Source: Mycobacterium sp. DL440 (GTDB taxonomy: Bacteria; Actinomycetota; Actinomycetes; Mycobacteriales; Mycobacteriaceae). From it: 64,000 nucleotides of DNA. The stretch is from positions 6,248,467 through 6,312,466 of the forward strand of contig NZ_CP050191.1 in NCBI RefSeq assembly GCF_011745145.1, read 5' to 3'. The notes under the pieces are model-generated. The model saw nothing but the letters and a program-made list of their open reading frames with translations. It ran no database searches and was not told the DNA's origin. Position 1 is the stretch's first letter; each line of letters begins with the position of its first letter. A program made the position numbers and the translations under genes. Positions 10,022-18,961 of this stretch are shown here, in pieces.

Positions 10022-10047
10022 GCTAACTAGTGCTTGCAAAAGTTAGC
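10022..10047. promoter_or_regulatory. Dyad upstream of the XRE regulator gene
   Basis: GCTAACT (10022-10028) and AGTTAGC (10041-10047) are perfect 7-base arms, with TTGCAA (10034-10039) between them. It is about 60 bases before the start at 10106, a good position for autoregulation. A TTGCAA/GTTAGC half recurs upstream of icl1 (2513-2524). Confidence 0.5.
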
Positions 10048-10105
10048 ACCCCGTCGTAGCGTGAATTTTGTCGTTATCGGATACACGGCCTACGAGGGGG
10101 ATGGC

Positions 10106-10552
10106 ATGGCGCAAGACGAAAATCTCGCGGCTGTTGTCTCCAACGCTGCGCAGGACATCGGAAGCTTCATCCGGGCCCAGCGTGAGGCGGCACAGGTATC
10201 GGTTCGGCAGCTGGCCGAGAAGGCCGGCGTCAGCAATCCCTACCTGAGCCAGATCGAACGGGGATTGCGGAAACCCTCCGCCGACGTGCTCAACCAGATC
10301 GCGAAGGCACTTCGGGTGTCTGCGGAAGTCCTCTATGTGCGTGCCGGGATCTTGGAGCCCAGCGAGCCCAGCGAGGTCCGCGACGCCATTGTCAACGACG
10401 TGGGGATCACCGAGCGGCAGAAGCAGGTGCTGCTCGATATCTACACATCGTTCCGGCAGCAGAACGAAGCCGAAGCAGGTGAGGAGCAGACATCTGATCC
10501 GACTGACACCTCACCGACTGCCGATAACCATTCGCACGAAAAGCCCATCTGA
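10106..10552 (+). CDS. XRE-family transcriptional regulator (Rv0474-like)
   Basis: 148 residues. ATG 10106 is chosen over the upstream TTG 10034 because GAGGGGG (10094-10100) sits correctly before it and the TTG lies inside a dyad. Helix-turn-helix about residues 19-75 (VRQLAEKAGVSNPYLSQIE), then a short polar tail. M. tuberculosis Rv0474 has been reported as a copper-responsive repressor; I infer orthology only. It precedes hbhA by 15 bases and is probably co-transcribed with it. Confidence 0.88.
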   Translation: MAQDENLAAVVSNAAQDIGSFIRAQREAAQVSVRQLAEKAGVSNPYLSQIERGLRKPSADVLNQIAKALRVSAEVLYVRAGILEPSEPSEVRDAIVNDVGITERQKQVLLDIYTSFRQQNEAEAGEEQTSDPTDTSPTADNHSHEKPI

Positions 10553-10567
10553 GAGAAAGGAATTCGC

Positions 10568-11206
10568 ATGACCGAGAAGACTCAGCCCACCATCGAAGAC
10601 CTCAAGGCCCCGCTGCTGGCCGCCGTCGGCGCCGCCGACCTGGCCCTGGCCACGGTCAACGAGATCGTCGCCAGCCTGCGTGAGCGGGCCGAGGACGCGC
10701 GCACCGACGCCGAGGCCCGCGTCGAGGAGAGCCGTGCCCGCCTGAACAAGCTGCAGGAAGATCTGCCGGGCCAGTTCGGTGAGCTGCGCGAGAAGCTGAA
10801 CTCCGACGAGCTGCGCAAGGCCGCCGAGGGTTACGCCGATCAGGCCACCGCGACCTACAACAAGCTGGTCGAGCGTGGCGAGGCGGCGCTGGAGCGCCTG
10901 CGCAGCCAGCCGGCCATCGAAGAAGCCGCCAGCCGGGTCGAGGGTTACACCGACCAGGCCGTCGAGCTGACCCAGGACGCCCTGGGCACCGTGGCCACCC
11001 AGACCCGCGCGGTCGGCGAGCGTGCCGCCAAGCTGGTCGGCGTCGAGCTGCCGAAGAAGGCCGAGAAGGCTGCAGCGCCCGCTGCCGCCCCCGCCAAGAA
11101 GGCCGCCCCCGCCAAGAAGGCCCCGGCTGCTCCGGCCAAGAAGGCTGCCACCCCGGCCGCCAAGAAGACCACGGCCGCTCCGGCCAAGAAGGTCACCCAG
11201 AAGTAG
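10568..11206 (+). CDS. hbhA: Heparin-binding hemagglutinin
   Basis: 212 residues (M. tuberculosis 199). A long charged coiled coil occupies about residues 1-155. The C-terminal tail is a run of Lys-Lys-Ala/Pro repeats ([16 protein letters not shown] and similar), the heparin- and glycosaminoglycan-binding region that is methylated in pathogens. Surface-exposed adhesin, also linked to lipid bodies. GAGAAAGGA just upstream is a strong ribosome-binding site. The tail is longer in repeats than I recall for M. tuberculosis. Confidence 0.96.
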   Translation: MTEKTQPTIEDLKAPLLAAVGAADLALATVNEIVASLRERAEDARTDAEARVEESRARLNKLQEDLPGQFGELREKLNSDELRKAAEGYADQATATYNKLVERGEAALERLRSQPAIEEAASRVEGYTDQAVELTQDALGTVATQTRAVGERAAKLVGVELPKKAEKAAAPAAAPAKKAAPAKKAPAAPAKKAATPAAKKTTAAPAKKVTQK

Positions 11207-11219
11207 TGCCGACGTTGAC

Positions 11220-11238
11220 GGCGGGCGTAGCGCCCGCC
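11220..11238 (+). terminator. Short GC hairpin after hbhA
   Basis: GGCGGGCG (11220-11227) and CGCCCGCC (11231-11238) form a perfect 8-bp stem with a TAG loop, 14 bases after the hbhA stop. There is no T-run. Likely a terminator or mRNA 3'-end stabiliser. Confidence 0.55.
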
Positions 11239-11276
11239 GCTCGACGCTGACGATGACGCCCGCATAGGCTGGTGAG

Positions 11277-11561
11277 GTGCAACTTGCCAACCTTGCGGGC
11301 GTCATTATTTCCGTACTCGGTTACGTGGTCGTCCTCGTCGCCGTGTACGCCTTCGTGCATGCGGCTCGCCAGCGCCCGGACGCCTATACGGCCACCGGCA
11401 AGCTCACCAAGCCGGTATGGCTGGCGATCCTGGGCGTGAGCGCGGTGCTGACGCTGCTGGTGGGTGGGGTGTTCATCCCCGTCATCGCGGCCTGCGCCGC
11501 AGGCGTCTACCTCGTCGATGTGCGGCCCAAACTGCTCGAGATCCAGGGAAAGTCGCGCTGA
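11277..11561 (+). CDS. DUF2516 small membrane protein (Rv0476-like)
   Basis: 94 residues from GTG 11277 with two hydrophobic helices ([19 protein letters not shown] and [18 protein letters not shown]). Conserved DUF2516 family of unknown function. It lies between hbhA and a secreted protein gene as in M. tuberculosis. Confidence 0.85.
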   Translation: MQLANLAGVIISVLGYVVVLVAVYAFVHAARQRPDAYTATGKLTKPVWLAILGVSAVLTLLVGGVFIPVIAACAAGVYLVDVRPKLLEIQGKSR

Positions 11562-11565
11562 CCCG

Positions 11566-11994
11566 GTGCGCTCGCCAGTGGCCGCGCTCGGCGCGGCATG
11601 CCTCGCGCTGGGCGCGGCACTGACCTGGGCCCCCGGCGTAGCCGCCGACCCCCGCCCGAACTCCGGTGACCACGTCTATGTCGACCACGTCGAATGGGCC
11701 AAATGGGGCGATCTGTCGAGCCTGCGCGTCTATCCCACCGACATCGCCCGGGCGCTCACCCACCAGCCGGGCAGCGCCGCGGAGGCCGACCAGGCCTGGG
11801 CCGAGGTGCTGGCAGTGTCCCCGGATGCCGACCTTCCCGGGATGCGTGAGCAGTTCCTGTGCCACTGGACGTTCGCTGAACTCGCCGAACCCGGCAAGAC
11901 CAGCTGGAATCTGGAGCCGTGGCGACCCGAGGTCGCCCCCGAGGTGATGCTGGCCGGCGGGTGCAATCCCGGCGGCAGCGAGGAACCGTTCTGA
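11566..11994 (+). CDS. Secreted DUF2599-like protein (Rv0477-like)
   Basis: 142 residues from GTG 11566, four bases after the preceding stop. A signal peptide (ALGAACLALGAALTWAPGVA, cleavage near VAADP) leads to HVYVDHVEWAKWGDLSSLRV and a short globular domain with two Cys residues (FLCHWTF, AGGCNP) that could form a disulfide. Function unknown. deoC follows in M. tuberculosis but is absent here. Confidence 0.82.
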   Translation: MRSPVAALGAACLALGAALTWAPGVAADPRPNSGDHVYVDHVEWAKWGDLSSLRVYPTDIARALTHQPGSAAEADQAWAEVLAVSPDADLPGMREQFLCHWTFAELAEPGKTSWNLEPWRPEVAPEVMLAGGCNPGGSEEPF

Positions 11995-12007
11995 CCGGCA
12001 GCTCCTC

Positions 12008-12895
12008 CTAGAGCTTGTCGAAGCAGGGATCGTCGACAGCCTTGGGCATCGACGCATTCGTCGTGGAGAACTTCGCCACCACACCGCTGTCGGTGACCTG
12101 CACGCTGTCGGCGTGGATCCCCATCGGATAGTTCTCGGTCAGCTGGGCGGTGAACTTGTCCAGGATCGGCTGCAGGGTCTCTCGTGGCCAGGACAGGCCG
12201 ATCGCGCTCAGGTCGACGATCTGCAGCGAAATGCCCTTGTTGACCACGGTGGGCTTGGCCGTGATGGTGCCGAGCAGGCCCTTCAGTTCGATCGTCCCGT
12301 TGGACGGATTGGTCCGCACATCCGAGATGGCCGAGCCGATGAACGGCAGCTGCACCATGTCGGCCACGGTCTGGCGGATGCCGTCGGTGTTCCAGGTGAT
12401 GTCGGCGACCAGCGAGCCCACGGTGCCGCTGGCGTCGGCGGTTTCCTTGATCCGGACATCCTCGATGCCCAGCTTCACCTTCATGCCCTTGGCTTCGCGG
12501 ATCTGGTTGCCCGCGGTCTCGATGTTGATGTTCGTGTAGTGCCCGGTCACGTGCTGCATCAGGAACGGTGGCAGCGGGTCGAACGAGGCCGTGGCGCCGT
12601 CATCAACGATGCATTCCACGATGGAGGCGACGATCTTGTCGGCACGGCTGCGGGCATACAGCTCGCCGCCGAGCACACCGGCGGCGACCAGGGCCACCAC
12701 GATCACGAAGACCAGCACCACCGACAACGGATCCGACAGCAGCTTCTTGACCTTCGCCAGTGCCGACGTGTCCTGCGGCCGCTGAGCGTCGGATGCCGGC
12801 TGCTCAGGCTGGTCGGGCGGTGGCGGCTGCGGCGGCTGCTCCGCCGAAGGCGCTGGCGGGGACTGGTCGGTTGGGCGAGCCCAGGGATCGGTCAC
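12008..12895 (-). CDS. DUF2993 (LmeA-like) membrane-anchored protein (Rv0479c-like)
   Basis: 295 residues from GTG 12895. A Pro/Gln-rich cytoplasmic N-terminus (residues 1-50) is followed by one membrane helix (LSVVLVFVIVVALVAAGVLG) and an exported DUF2993 domain of TULIP type (lipid-binding fold, as in LmeA). One Cys pair is possible (VECIVDDG and DPCFDKL). The start overlaps the stop of the nitrilase gene in a GTGA, so the two are coupled. Exact role unknown; envelope lipid handling is an inference. Confidence 0.82.
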   Translation of the reverse strand: MTDPWARPTDQSPPAPSAEQPPQPPPPDQPEQPASDAQRPQDTSALAKVKKLLSDPLSVVLVFVIVVALVAAGVLGGELYARSRADKIVASIVECIVDDGATASFDPLPPFLMQHVTGHYTNINIETAGNQIREAKGMKVKLGIEDVRIKETADASGTVGSLVADITWNTDGIRQTVADMVQLPFIGSAISDVRTNPSNGTIELKGLLGTITAKPTVVNKGISLQIVDLSAIGLSWPRETLQPILDKFTAQLTENYPMGIHADSVQVTDSGVVAKFSTTNASMPKAVDDPCFDKL

Positions 12896-13707
12896 CCCAG
12901 CGATTGTGCCTTACCGAACTGAGCGAACTGTGAGCGGTTCTGCAGCACAGCGATGGTGTCCCGGACCTGGTTGGCGGCATCGAGGTCGACGTCGAAGACC
13001 AGCAACTCCCGCTCGGCGCCGGCCGCGGCGAGAACCTCTCCGGTGGGGGAGGCCACCAGACTGCCGCCGACACCCGTCGGCCCGACCTTGGCGATTTCCT
13101 CGCCCGGATAGGCCTGGTCCACCGCGGCGATGAATCCGGTGGTGTCCAGCGCACGGGCCCGGGCCAGCAGGGTCCACTGCTCCAGCTTGCCGGGCCCGGA
13201 CCCCCACGAGGCGTGCACGGTGATCAGCTGGGCGCCGCGACGGGCCAGCTCCACGTAGAGCTCCGGGAATCGGATGTCGTAGCAGGTGCTCAGGCCGACG
13301 GTCGCCCCGTCGACGGTGATCGTCACCGGCTCGAAACCGGGTGCCACAGTGCGCGATTCGGCGAATCCGAAGGCGTCGTAGAGGTGGATCTTGTGGTAGT
13401 GCGCGTCCACCCCGGGACCGGTCGCGATCAGGGTGTTGGTGACCCGCCCGTCCTGGCTCGGGGTGAACATCCCGGCCACCACGACGACCCCGGCCTGCGC
13501 GGCGATCTCGCGCACCGCCGTCGCCCACGGCCCGTCGAGATCCTCGGCGACGGGGCCCAGTGGCACCCCGAACCGGCACATGGTGGCCTCGGGGAACAAC
13601 ACCAACCGGGCGCCGTCAGCGGCGGCGCGCCGGGTGTACTCCTCGACCAGCACCAAATTCGACGACGGGTCCGTGCCGGTCGCGATCTGCGCCAGGGCAA
13701 TTCGCAT
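12892..13707 (-). CDS. Nitrilase-superfamily carbon-nitrogen hydrolase (Rv0480c-like)
   Basis: 271 residues from ATG 13707 (MRIALAQIATG). The full catalytic triad is visible: Glu in FPEATM, Lys in HKIHLYDAF, Cys in STCYDIRFPELY. Such enzymes are amidases of the Nit or omega-amidase type; the substrate is unknown. A longer frame to 13740 is not supported by the family start. Coupled to the DUF2993 gene by a GTGA overlap. Confidence 0.9.
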   Translation of the reverse strand: MRIALAQIATGTDPSSNLVLVEEYTRRAAADGARLVLFPEATMCRFGVPLGPVAEDLDGPWATAVREIAAQAGVVVVAGMFTPSQDGRVTNTLIATGPGVDAHYHKIHLYDAFGFAESRTVAPGFEPVTITVDGATVGLSTCYDIRFPELYVELARRGAQLITVHASWGSGPGKLEQWTLLARARALDTTGFIAAVDQAYPGEEIAKVGPTGVGGSLVASPTGEVLAAAGAERELLVFDVDLDAANQVRDTIAVLQNRSQFAQFGKAQSLG

Positions 13708-13712
13708 GCGGT

Positions 13713-14426
13713 TCAGCTTAGTGGCGCCACGGAAGACCACGGGACTGTGAGCACCCCGTCGCGCAACCGGCGGCGCGGCGCGGCGACCGGGTGGCCCTCG
13801 GCACGCAACAACTGCACCATGGCTCGCCAGCGCACCCGAGGCCCGAACACCCCGTGCCCGGCCGCGCTGGCCCAGGCCCGGTCGGCCGCGCCGAGCAGCG
13901 CGTGGATGGGCTGCCCTTCGACGTTGTGGTGGATCAGCACCTTGGGCAGCCGTTCGGCCAGATCCGACGGCCGCTCGATGCTGAACGGGTCACACGCCAG
14001 GGTCAGGCTCACCGGCCCGTCCGCATCGAGCAGTACCCAGCAGCATCTGCGGCCCAGCTCGTCGCAGGTTCCGTCGACGATCAGCCCACCGGGCGCGAGC
14101 CGGCGCGACATCGTCGCCCAGGCCTCGGGCACTGCCTCGACCGGGTACTGCCGCAACACGTTGAACGCCCGCACCAGCACCGGGCGCAGCCCGGCCAACT
14201 CGAACCCGCCGAGGGCGAAGTGGACGTCGCTGCCGCCGGCCATCGCGCGTGCGGTGGACACGCGTTCGGGGTGGATCTCCAGTCCGACGACGCGTACGTC
14301 GGGGCGCACCGATTGCAGCCGCGCGGCCAATTCGAGCGTGGTCACCGGCAGCGCGCCGTACCCGAGGTCGACCACCAGTGGATCGCCCGCGGCCCGCAAT
14401 ACGCTGCGCACCCGTGGCGAGTGCAC
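13713..14426 (-). CDS. Class I SAM-dependent methyltransferase, start uncertain
   Basis: 237 residues from GTG 14426. SAM-binding motif VVDLGYGALPVTTLELAARL and acidic VVGLEIHPERV. The only canonical start in the open frame is this GTG, but about 15-20 upstream codons read as plausible protein (TGYNRLRRSDRWL directly before it) with no ATG, GTG or TTG before the in-frame stop. A CTG or other rare start is possible. Target unknown. It lies 5 bases upstream of the nitrilase start, so an operon is likely. Confidence 0.75.
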   Translation of the reverse strand: MHSPRVRSVLRAAGDPLVVDLGYGALPVTTLELAARLQSVRPDVRVVGLEIHPERVSTARAMAGGSDVHFALGGFELAGLRPVLVRAFNVLRQYPVEAVPEAWATMSRRLAPGGLIVDGTCDELGRRCCWVLLDADGPVSLTLACDPFSIERPSDLAERLPKVLIHHNVEGQPIHALLGAADRAWASAAGHGVFGPRVRWRAMVQLLRAEGHPVAAPRRRLRDGVLTVPWSSVAPLS

Positions 14427-14493
14427 CAGCCAGCGGTCGCTGCGGCGCAGCCGGTTGTACCCGGTGGTGCCGCGGGTGACCGCCCCGACAGGT

Positions 14494-15006
14494 CTAGACG
14501 TGCTCGGCGATCCAGTCAGCGGTGAACGCCCCCTCGATGCTGAACACGTCGTTTACGGACTGCAGGACCAGGTCTTCGAGCTTGCCCCCGACCAGGGGCA
14601 TCGGCACCTTGCACGTGCTGTCGGCCTGCAGCCGGCTGCCCGTGGAGACTCCGGTGAGCACATAGCGGCCATCGAGCCGGCCCGGGGCGTGTGAAACCGA
14701 CGCGGTGTAGTGGCCGTTGGCGCCGTGGGGGTCGAACGGGCCGAAATACTGCTTGCGGGTGATGGCCAGATCGAGCGGTATCACCGACCGCAGGATCGCG
14801 GGCAGCTCCGCGCGCGGCAGAACCTGCCGGAACTCAACCGTGATCCCGCCCTCGTCGGAGCTGAAGGCCGTGATGTCGGATTTTCCTGGTGTGAGGTCGT
14901 CGTACCTGTCCATCAGGGCCTGCCAGTACTCGCCGTTCGCGTACACGGCATAGATTGTTTCGGCGGGTACGTCGAACGACATCGTCGACTGCCGGGATCG
15001 GCTCAT
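14494..15006 (-). CDS. DUF2505 protein, first of two tandem copies
   Basis: 170 residues from ATG 15006 (MSRSRQSTMSFDVPAETIY). An SRPBCC-like (START/Bet v 1) fold is expected for DUF2505. Shared marks with its neighbour are the MPLVGGKLEDLV motif and the C-terminal FTADWIAEHV, matching VPLVGGKIESFI and FTSVWITDHS next door. Role unknown; this fold binds hydrophobic ligands. M. tuberculosis, as I recall, keeps one copy (Rv0481c). Confidence 0.82.
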   Translation of the reverse strand: MSRSRQSTMSFDVPAETIYAVYANGEYWQALMDRYDDLTPGKSDITAFSSDEGGITVEFRQVLPRAELPAILRSVIPLDLAITRKQYFGPFDPHGANGHYTASVSHAPGRLDGRYVLTGVSTGSRLQADSTCKVPMPLVGGKLEDLVLQSVNDVFSIEGAFTADWIAEHV

Positions 15007-15029
15007 GGCTACCGAAGGTACCGCCGGAC

Positions 15030-15536
15030 TCAGCTGTGATCGGTGATCCACACCGACGTGAACCGTTGCTCGGCGGTCAACAGGTCGACCAGCTGCCCGC
15101 CGATGAAACTCTCGATCTTGCCGCCGACCAGCGGCACCCTGACTTCGACCGTGAGGTGCACGGACAGCCGGGACCCACCGCCGGTGGTGGAAAGCGTCGC
15201 GGTTCCCGACAGGGACACCGGCGCCCCGGCGACAGAGCCCTGCACCGTGCCGTGGGATGCACCGTCACGGATCGGCTGCCAATGCTCCTCGCGCCGGATG
15301 AACAGATCGCCGCGGTGAAACTGCGACACCAGCCCGGGCAGCTGGCTTGCGCGCAGGATCTGCGTGGTGACCGCCTCGATATCGCCGTCGTCGGTCACGT
15401 TCAGGGCGTCGAGCCTGGTTTCGTCGGCCCCGGAATCGGCCAGCCGGGCCAGCCAATACCGTTCGTCAGCGAATGCCCGGTGGACCTGTTCGACGCTGCC
15501 TTCGTAGTCGGTGGCCATGTCGAATGATCGCGGCAT
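15030..15536 (-). CDS. DUF2505 protein, second tandem copy (Rv0481c-like)
   Basis: 168 residues from ATG 15536 (MPRSFDMATDYEGSVEQVH). It is a diverged paralogue of the downstream gene, 23 bases away, with the same domain layout and VPLVGGKIESFIGGQL motif. Function unknown; an SRPBCC ligand-binding fold is inferred from the family. It is divergent from murB with only 26 bases between starts, so the two promoters must overlap or be leaderless. Confidence 0.83.
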   Translation of the reverse strand: MPRSFDMATDYEGSVEQVHRAFADERYWLARLADSGADETRLDALNVTDDGDIEAVTTQILRASQLPGLVSQFHRGDLFIRREEHWQPIRDGASHGTVQGSVAGAPVSLSGTATLSTTGGGSRLSVHLTVEVRVPLVGGKIESFIGGQLVDLLTAEQRFTSVWITDHS

Positions 15537-15562
15537 AGCTGGTCAGGCTACCGTTACGGCCC

Positions 15563-16675
15563 GTGGTCAGTTCGTACGTTGCGGGTGTCGCGATCGCCGA
15601 GTCGGTTGCGCTGGCCCCGCTGACCACCCTGCGGGTCGGTCCGGTGGCGCGCAGGGTGCTCACTTGCGCCAGCACCGATCAGCTCATCGATGTTCTGCGC
15701 GCGGTGTCCGATCCGATCCTGGTGCTCGCCGGCGGATCCAACGTGGTGCTGGCCGACGACCTGTCCGACACCATGCCGGACCTCACCGTGGTGCGCGTGG
15801 CCAACACCGCGATCACGGTTGAGGGTGGTCTGGTGCGCGCCGAGGCGGGCGCCGTGTTCGACGACGTCGTCGTCACCTCGCTGCAGCACGGGCTGGGCGG
15901 GCTCGAATGCCTGTCCGGAATACCGGGATCGGCCGGGGCCACCCCGGTGCAGAACGTGGGTGCGTACGGAGCCGAAGTCGCCGACACCATCAGCCGGGTG
16001 CGGCTGCTCGACCGGCGCACGGGTGAAGTCCGTTGGGCCGCACCGGAAGAGCTCAAGTTCGGCTACCGGACCAGCGTCCTCAAACACTCCGATGCCGTCA
16101 TCGTGCTCGAAGTCGAGTTCGCCCTGAATGCGGATGGGGCCCCGGACAGGCGAAGCGCACCGCTGCGTTACCGGGAACTGGCCACCGCGCTGGGTGTCGA
16201 ACCGGGGGAGCGTGCCGACCCGATGCGTGTTCGCCAGACCGTGCTGCAGTTGCGCGCCGGCAAAGGGATGGTGCTCGACGTGCACGACCACGACACCTGG
16301 AGTGTCGGGTCGTTCTTCACCAACCCCGTGGTGTCGCAGGCTGAGTTCGAGCGGGTCCAGGCGATGTTCCGGGCGGGCCGGGCTGCTCCGGAAGCGGAGG
16401 CCGGACAGGTGCCTCATTACCCCGCGCCGGACGGGGTCAAGCTCGCGGCGGGCTGGCTCGTCGAGCACGCCGGGTTCGGCAAGGGGTACCCCGGTGACGG
16501 TGCTCCCGCGCGGCTTTCCACCAAGCATGCGCTGGCTCTGACCAATCGTGGCGAGGCGAACACTTCCGATGTGATTGCCCTGGCCAGAGTGGTGCAGGCG
16601 GGTGTTTTGGACCGCTTCGGGATCCTGTTGCACCCAGAACCGATTCTGATTGGGTGCGATCTATCAGTACCCTAG
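15563..16675 (+). CDS. murB: UDP-N-acetylenolpyruvoylglucosamine reductase
   Basis: 370 residues from GTG 15563. FAD-linked reductase forming UDP-MurNAc in peptidoglycan synthesis. Visible marks: TTLRVGPVA near the start, FAD-binding [34 protein letters not shown], and the proton-donor Ser region [11 protein letters not shown]. Length matches M. tuberculosis MurB (369). It lies 6 bases before an L,D-transpeptidase gene, so two peptidoglycan genes form one unit. Confidence 0.97.
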   Translation: MVSSYVAGVAIAESVALAPLTTLRVGPVARRVLTCASTDQLIDVLRAVSDPILVLAGGSNVVLADDLSDTMPDLTVVRVANTAITVEGGLVRAEAGAVFDDVVVTSLQHGLGGLECLSGIPGSAGATPVQNVGAYGAEVADTISRVRLLDRRTGEVRWAAPEELKFGYRTSVLKHSDAVIVLEVEFALNADGAPDRRSAPLRYRELATALGVEPGERADPMRVRQTVLQLRAGKGMVLDVHDHDTWSVGSFFTNPVVSQAEFERVQAMFRAGRAAPEAEAGQVPHYPAPDGVKLAAGWLVEHAGFGKGYPGDGAPARLSTKHALALTNRGEANTSDVIALARVVQAGVLDRFGILLHPEPILIGCDLSVP

Positions 16676-16681
16676 ATCCAC

Positions 16682-18010
16682 GTGAGCCCTGCCGGTGATA
16701 TAGAGGCCGATGCGCCGTTGTTCAATCGGCGGCGTGCCCTGACGGTGTTGACCGTCGGAATGGGAGCCGGACTGCTGGCTGCCTGCTCGAGAGGATCGTC
16801 CGTCTCCGCGCCTGAGGCTGAGGGGACCCCGGGGCCGACGGTGACCTACGAGCCTGCCGCCGACTCCGAGGATGTGCTGCCGACGGCGCCGGTCGGCGTG
16901 AAGGTCGACAACGGCGTGTTCCAGCGTGTCAGCCTGACCAATGCCAACGGCAAGGTCGTCGCCGGCAAATTCAACAGCGACCGCACCGCGTTCACTGCCA
17001 CCGAACCCCTCGGCTACGAATCCACCTACACGTGGGCGGGTTCCGTGGTGGGGCAGGACGGCAAGGCCGAATCGGTGCAGGGCAAGTTCTCCACCGTCGC
17101 CCCGCAGAAACAGGTCAACGGTCAGTTCCAGCTCGCCGACGGCCAGGTTGTCGGCGTGGCCGCGCCGATCATCCTGCAATTCGACGCCGCGATCGACGAC
17201 AAGTACCGGGCGACCGTCGAAAAAGTTCTTCGGGTCACCACTACGCCGCCCGTAGAGGGCAGCTGGGCGTGGCTGCCCGACGAGGCCGGCGGCTCGCGCG
17301 TGCACTGGCGCACCCGGGAGTACTACCCGGCGGGAACCAAGGTCAGCGTCAAGGCGCCGCTGTACGGCGTCAGCTTCGGAGACGGCGCCTATGGTGCGAC
17401 CGACTCGACGCTCGACTTCGAGATCGGACGCCGCCAGGTGGTCAAAGCCGAGGCATCCAGCCACCGCATCCAGGTGCTCGACGGATCCGGCGCGGTGATC
17501 ATGGACTTCGCCTGCAGCTACGGCGAGGGTGACCTGGACCGCAACGTCACGCGCAGCGGCGTCCACGTGGTCACCGAGAAGTACGAGGACTTCTGGATGA
17601 CCAACCCCGCCGCCGGGTACAGCAATGTGCACGAACGTTTCGCGGTGCGGATCTCCAACAACGGCGAGTTCATCCACTGCAACCCGAACAGTATCGGTTC
17701 GCAGGGCAACACCAACGTGACCAACGGCTGCATCAACCTGAACCTGGAGAACTCTCAGCAGTACTTCAACAGCGCGATATACGGCGACCCGGTCGAGGTG
17801 ACCGGTACCCGGATTGAACTGTCCTACGCCGACGGTGACCTCTGGGACTGGGCGGTGGACTGGAATGAGTGGAAGGCCATGTCCGCCCTGTCCTCGCAGG
17901 ATTCGCCGGCGAATCTGCCTGCCACGGCCCCGGCGACGCCGACGGACGCTCCGACACTGTCCGGCACGCCCACGACCACGACCCCGCCGAAGCCCACGCC
18001 GGGCGGCTGA
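16682..18010 (+). CDS. ldtE: L,D-transpeptidase lipoprotein LdtE/LprQ
   Basis: 442 residues from GTG 16682. Lipoprotein signal with lipobox LLAACS (Cys about residue 36), Ig-like domains, then a YkuD catalytic domain. The active-site stretch reads [15 protein letters not shown] then NVTNGCINL, with the nucleophile at Cys350. TNGC stands where most L,D-transpeptidases have SHGC. A Thr/Pro-rich tail ends the protein. It forms 3-3 peptidoglycan cross-links outside the membrane. Co-transcribed with murB. Confidence 0.93.
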   Translation: MSPAGDIEADAPLFNRRRALTVLTVGMGAGLLAACSRGSSVSAPEAEGTPGPTVTYEPAADSEDVLPTAPVGVKVDNGVFQRVSLTNANGKVVAGKFNSDRTAFTATEPLGYESTYTWAGSVVGQDGKAESVQGKFSTVAPQKQVNGQFQLADGQVVGVAAPIILQFDAAIDDKYRATVEKVLRVTTTPPVEGSWAWLPDEAGGSRVHWRTREYYPAGTKVSVKAPLYGVSFGDGAYGATDSTLDFEIGRRQVVKAEASSHRIQVLDGSGAVIMDFACSYGEGDLDRNVTRSGVHVVTEKYEDFWMTNPAAGYSNVHERFAVRISNNGEFIHCNPNSIGSQGNTNVTNGCINLNLENSQQYFNSAIYGDPVEVTGTRIELSYADGDLWDWAVDWNEWKAMSALSSQDSPANLPATAPATPTDAPTLSGTPTTTTPPKPTPGG

Positions 18011-18023
18011 TCCTTCGCGGTTC

Positions 18024-18770
18024 TCACCTGCGGTTGAACCTTCCGTGCGGGGCCTGGTCACGCGGACGGATCACGATCTGATCGAGGTTGACGTGTGACG
18101 GCCGTGACGCGACGAACCCGATCACCTCGGCGACATCCTCGGCGACCAGTGGGGTGATACCCCGGTACACGTTGTCGGCGCGTTCCTGATCGCCGTCGAA
18201 GCGCACCAGCGAGAACTCCGTCTCCACCGCGCCCGGGGCAATCTCGGTGAGCCGCACCGGGTTTCCGAGAAGTTCGCCGCGCAGCGTGCGGTGCAGGGCG
18301 CCCTGGGCGTGTTTGGCCGCGCTATACCCCGAGCCGCCGTCATAGGTCTCGAACGCCGCGATCGAGGTGACGGTGACGATCAGGCCGTCGCCGGAGGCGA
18401 TGAGTTTGGGCAGCAGCGCCCGGGACACCCGCAGGGTGCCCAGCACGTTGGTTTCCCACATCCACTGCCAATGCTCCAGGTCAGCGTCCAGGACGGATTC
18501 CAGCCCCCTGGCCCCGCCGGCGTTGTTCACCAGCACATCCACCCGGTCCAGCTGGGCCGCCAAGGCGTCGACCGCGTCCTGGTCGGTGACATCCGCCACA
18601 ATCGCCGTGCCACCGATCTCCTCGGCCAGCGCCTGGACTCGATCAGCCCGGCGGGCCGTACAGATCACATGAAAGCCCAGGGTGGCAAGGGATCTGGCTG
18701 TCGCGGCACCGATTCCGGCGCTGGCGCCGGTAACCACTGCCACTCGTTGGCCTGACTGTGGTGTCGTCAT
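18024..18770 (-). CDS. Short-chain dehydrogenase/reductase (Rv0484c-like)
   Basis: 248 residues from ATG 18770. Cofactor motif TGASAGIGAA with RRADR favouring NADP, NNAGGA, and catalytic YSAAKHA with a preceding Ser. Closest to the YdfG/serine 3-dehydrogenase branch; the substrate is unknown. Convergent with ldtE (12 bases) and divergent from the ROK regulator leader. Confidence 0.88.
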   Translation of the reverse strand: MTTPQSGQRVAVVTGASAGIGAATARSLATLGFHVICTARRADRVQALAEEIGGTAIVADVTDQDAVDALAAQLDRVDVLVNNAGGARGLESVLDADLEHWQWMWETNVLGTLRVSRALLPKLIASGDGLIVTVTSIAAFETYDGGSGYSAAKHAQGALHRTLRGELLGNPVRLTEIAPGAVETEFSLVRFDGDQERADNVYRGITPLVAEDVAEVIGFVASRPSHVNLDQIVIRPRDQAPHGRFNRR

Positions 18771-18793
18771 CTGACCAACATTAGATGGCGTGC

Positions 18794-18799
18794 TAAGTT
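18794..18799 (+). promoter_or_regulatory. -10 box TAAGTT of the leaderless mshA-operon transcript
   Basis: TAAGTT fits the mycobacterial TANNNT -10. The GTG at 18806 begins six bases after it, where transcription should start, so the mRNA would begin with a start codon (leaderless). Confidence 0.55.
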
Positions 18800-18805
18800 C
18801 TTCGT

Positions 18806-18874
18806 GTGTCCCGGAATCTCCAGTCCCGCTTCGCGCGGCGTGCGTGTTGTTGTTGCGCACCCCGCCGCGCCTGA
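18806..18874 (+). CDS. Leaderless poly-cysteine leader peptide (cysteine attenuator)
   Basis: 22 codons, GTG to TGA, containing four consecutive Cys codons (18845-18856: TGT TGT TGT TGC) within an Arg-rich peptide (MSRNLQSRFARRA before them, APRRA after). GTG is at the predicted transcription start. Poly-Cys leaderless short ORFs are a known cysteine-sensing attenuation device in mycobacteria. The downstream operon encodes a ROK regulator and MshA, the first enzyme of mycothiol (a cysteine-containing thiol) synthesis, which makes physiological sense. Translation is inferred. Confidence 0.8.
   Translation: MSRNLQSRFARRACCCCAPRRA
18833..18870 (+). promoter_or_regulatory. Attenuator hairpin with Cys codons in its loop
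   Basis: GCGCGGCG-TGCG (18833-18844) pairs with CGCA-CCC-CGCCGCGC (18856-18870), leaving a CCC bulge. The loop (18845-18855) is almost exactly the Cys-codon run. A second hairpin follows (GGTGTGGT 18915-18922 with ACCCCACC 18926-18933, one mismatch) before the gene at 18962. Ribosome stalling at Cys codons would change which stems form. Confidence 0.65.
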
Positions 18875-18961
18875 CTGAACCCGGACACCGTTTCCCTGTC
18901 CTGCTGAGTCGCCAGGTGTGGTCCCACCCCACCAGCCGACATCCAGTAGAGGACCATTTAC

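Noticed and set aside
11077..11206. CRISPR-like or satellite repeat at the end of hbhA
   Set aside because: It is the coding Lys/Ala/Pro repeat of HbhA, in frame and irregular in spacing.
13213..14694. 493-codon plus frame over nitrilase and methyltransferase genes
   Set aside because: Crosses two genes on the other strand; Ser/Arg/Pro-rich with no motif.
16664..18061. 465-codon minus frame inside the L,D-transpeptidase gene
   Set aside because: Antisense to the strong LdtE reading and made of Arg/Gly/Val repeats.
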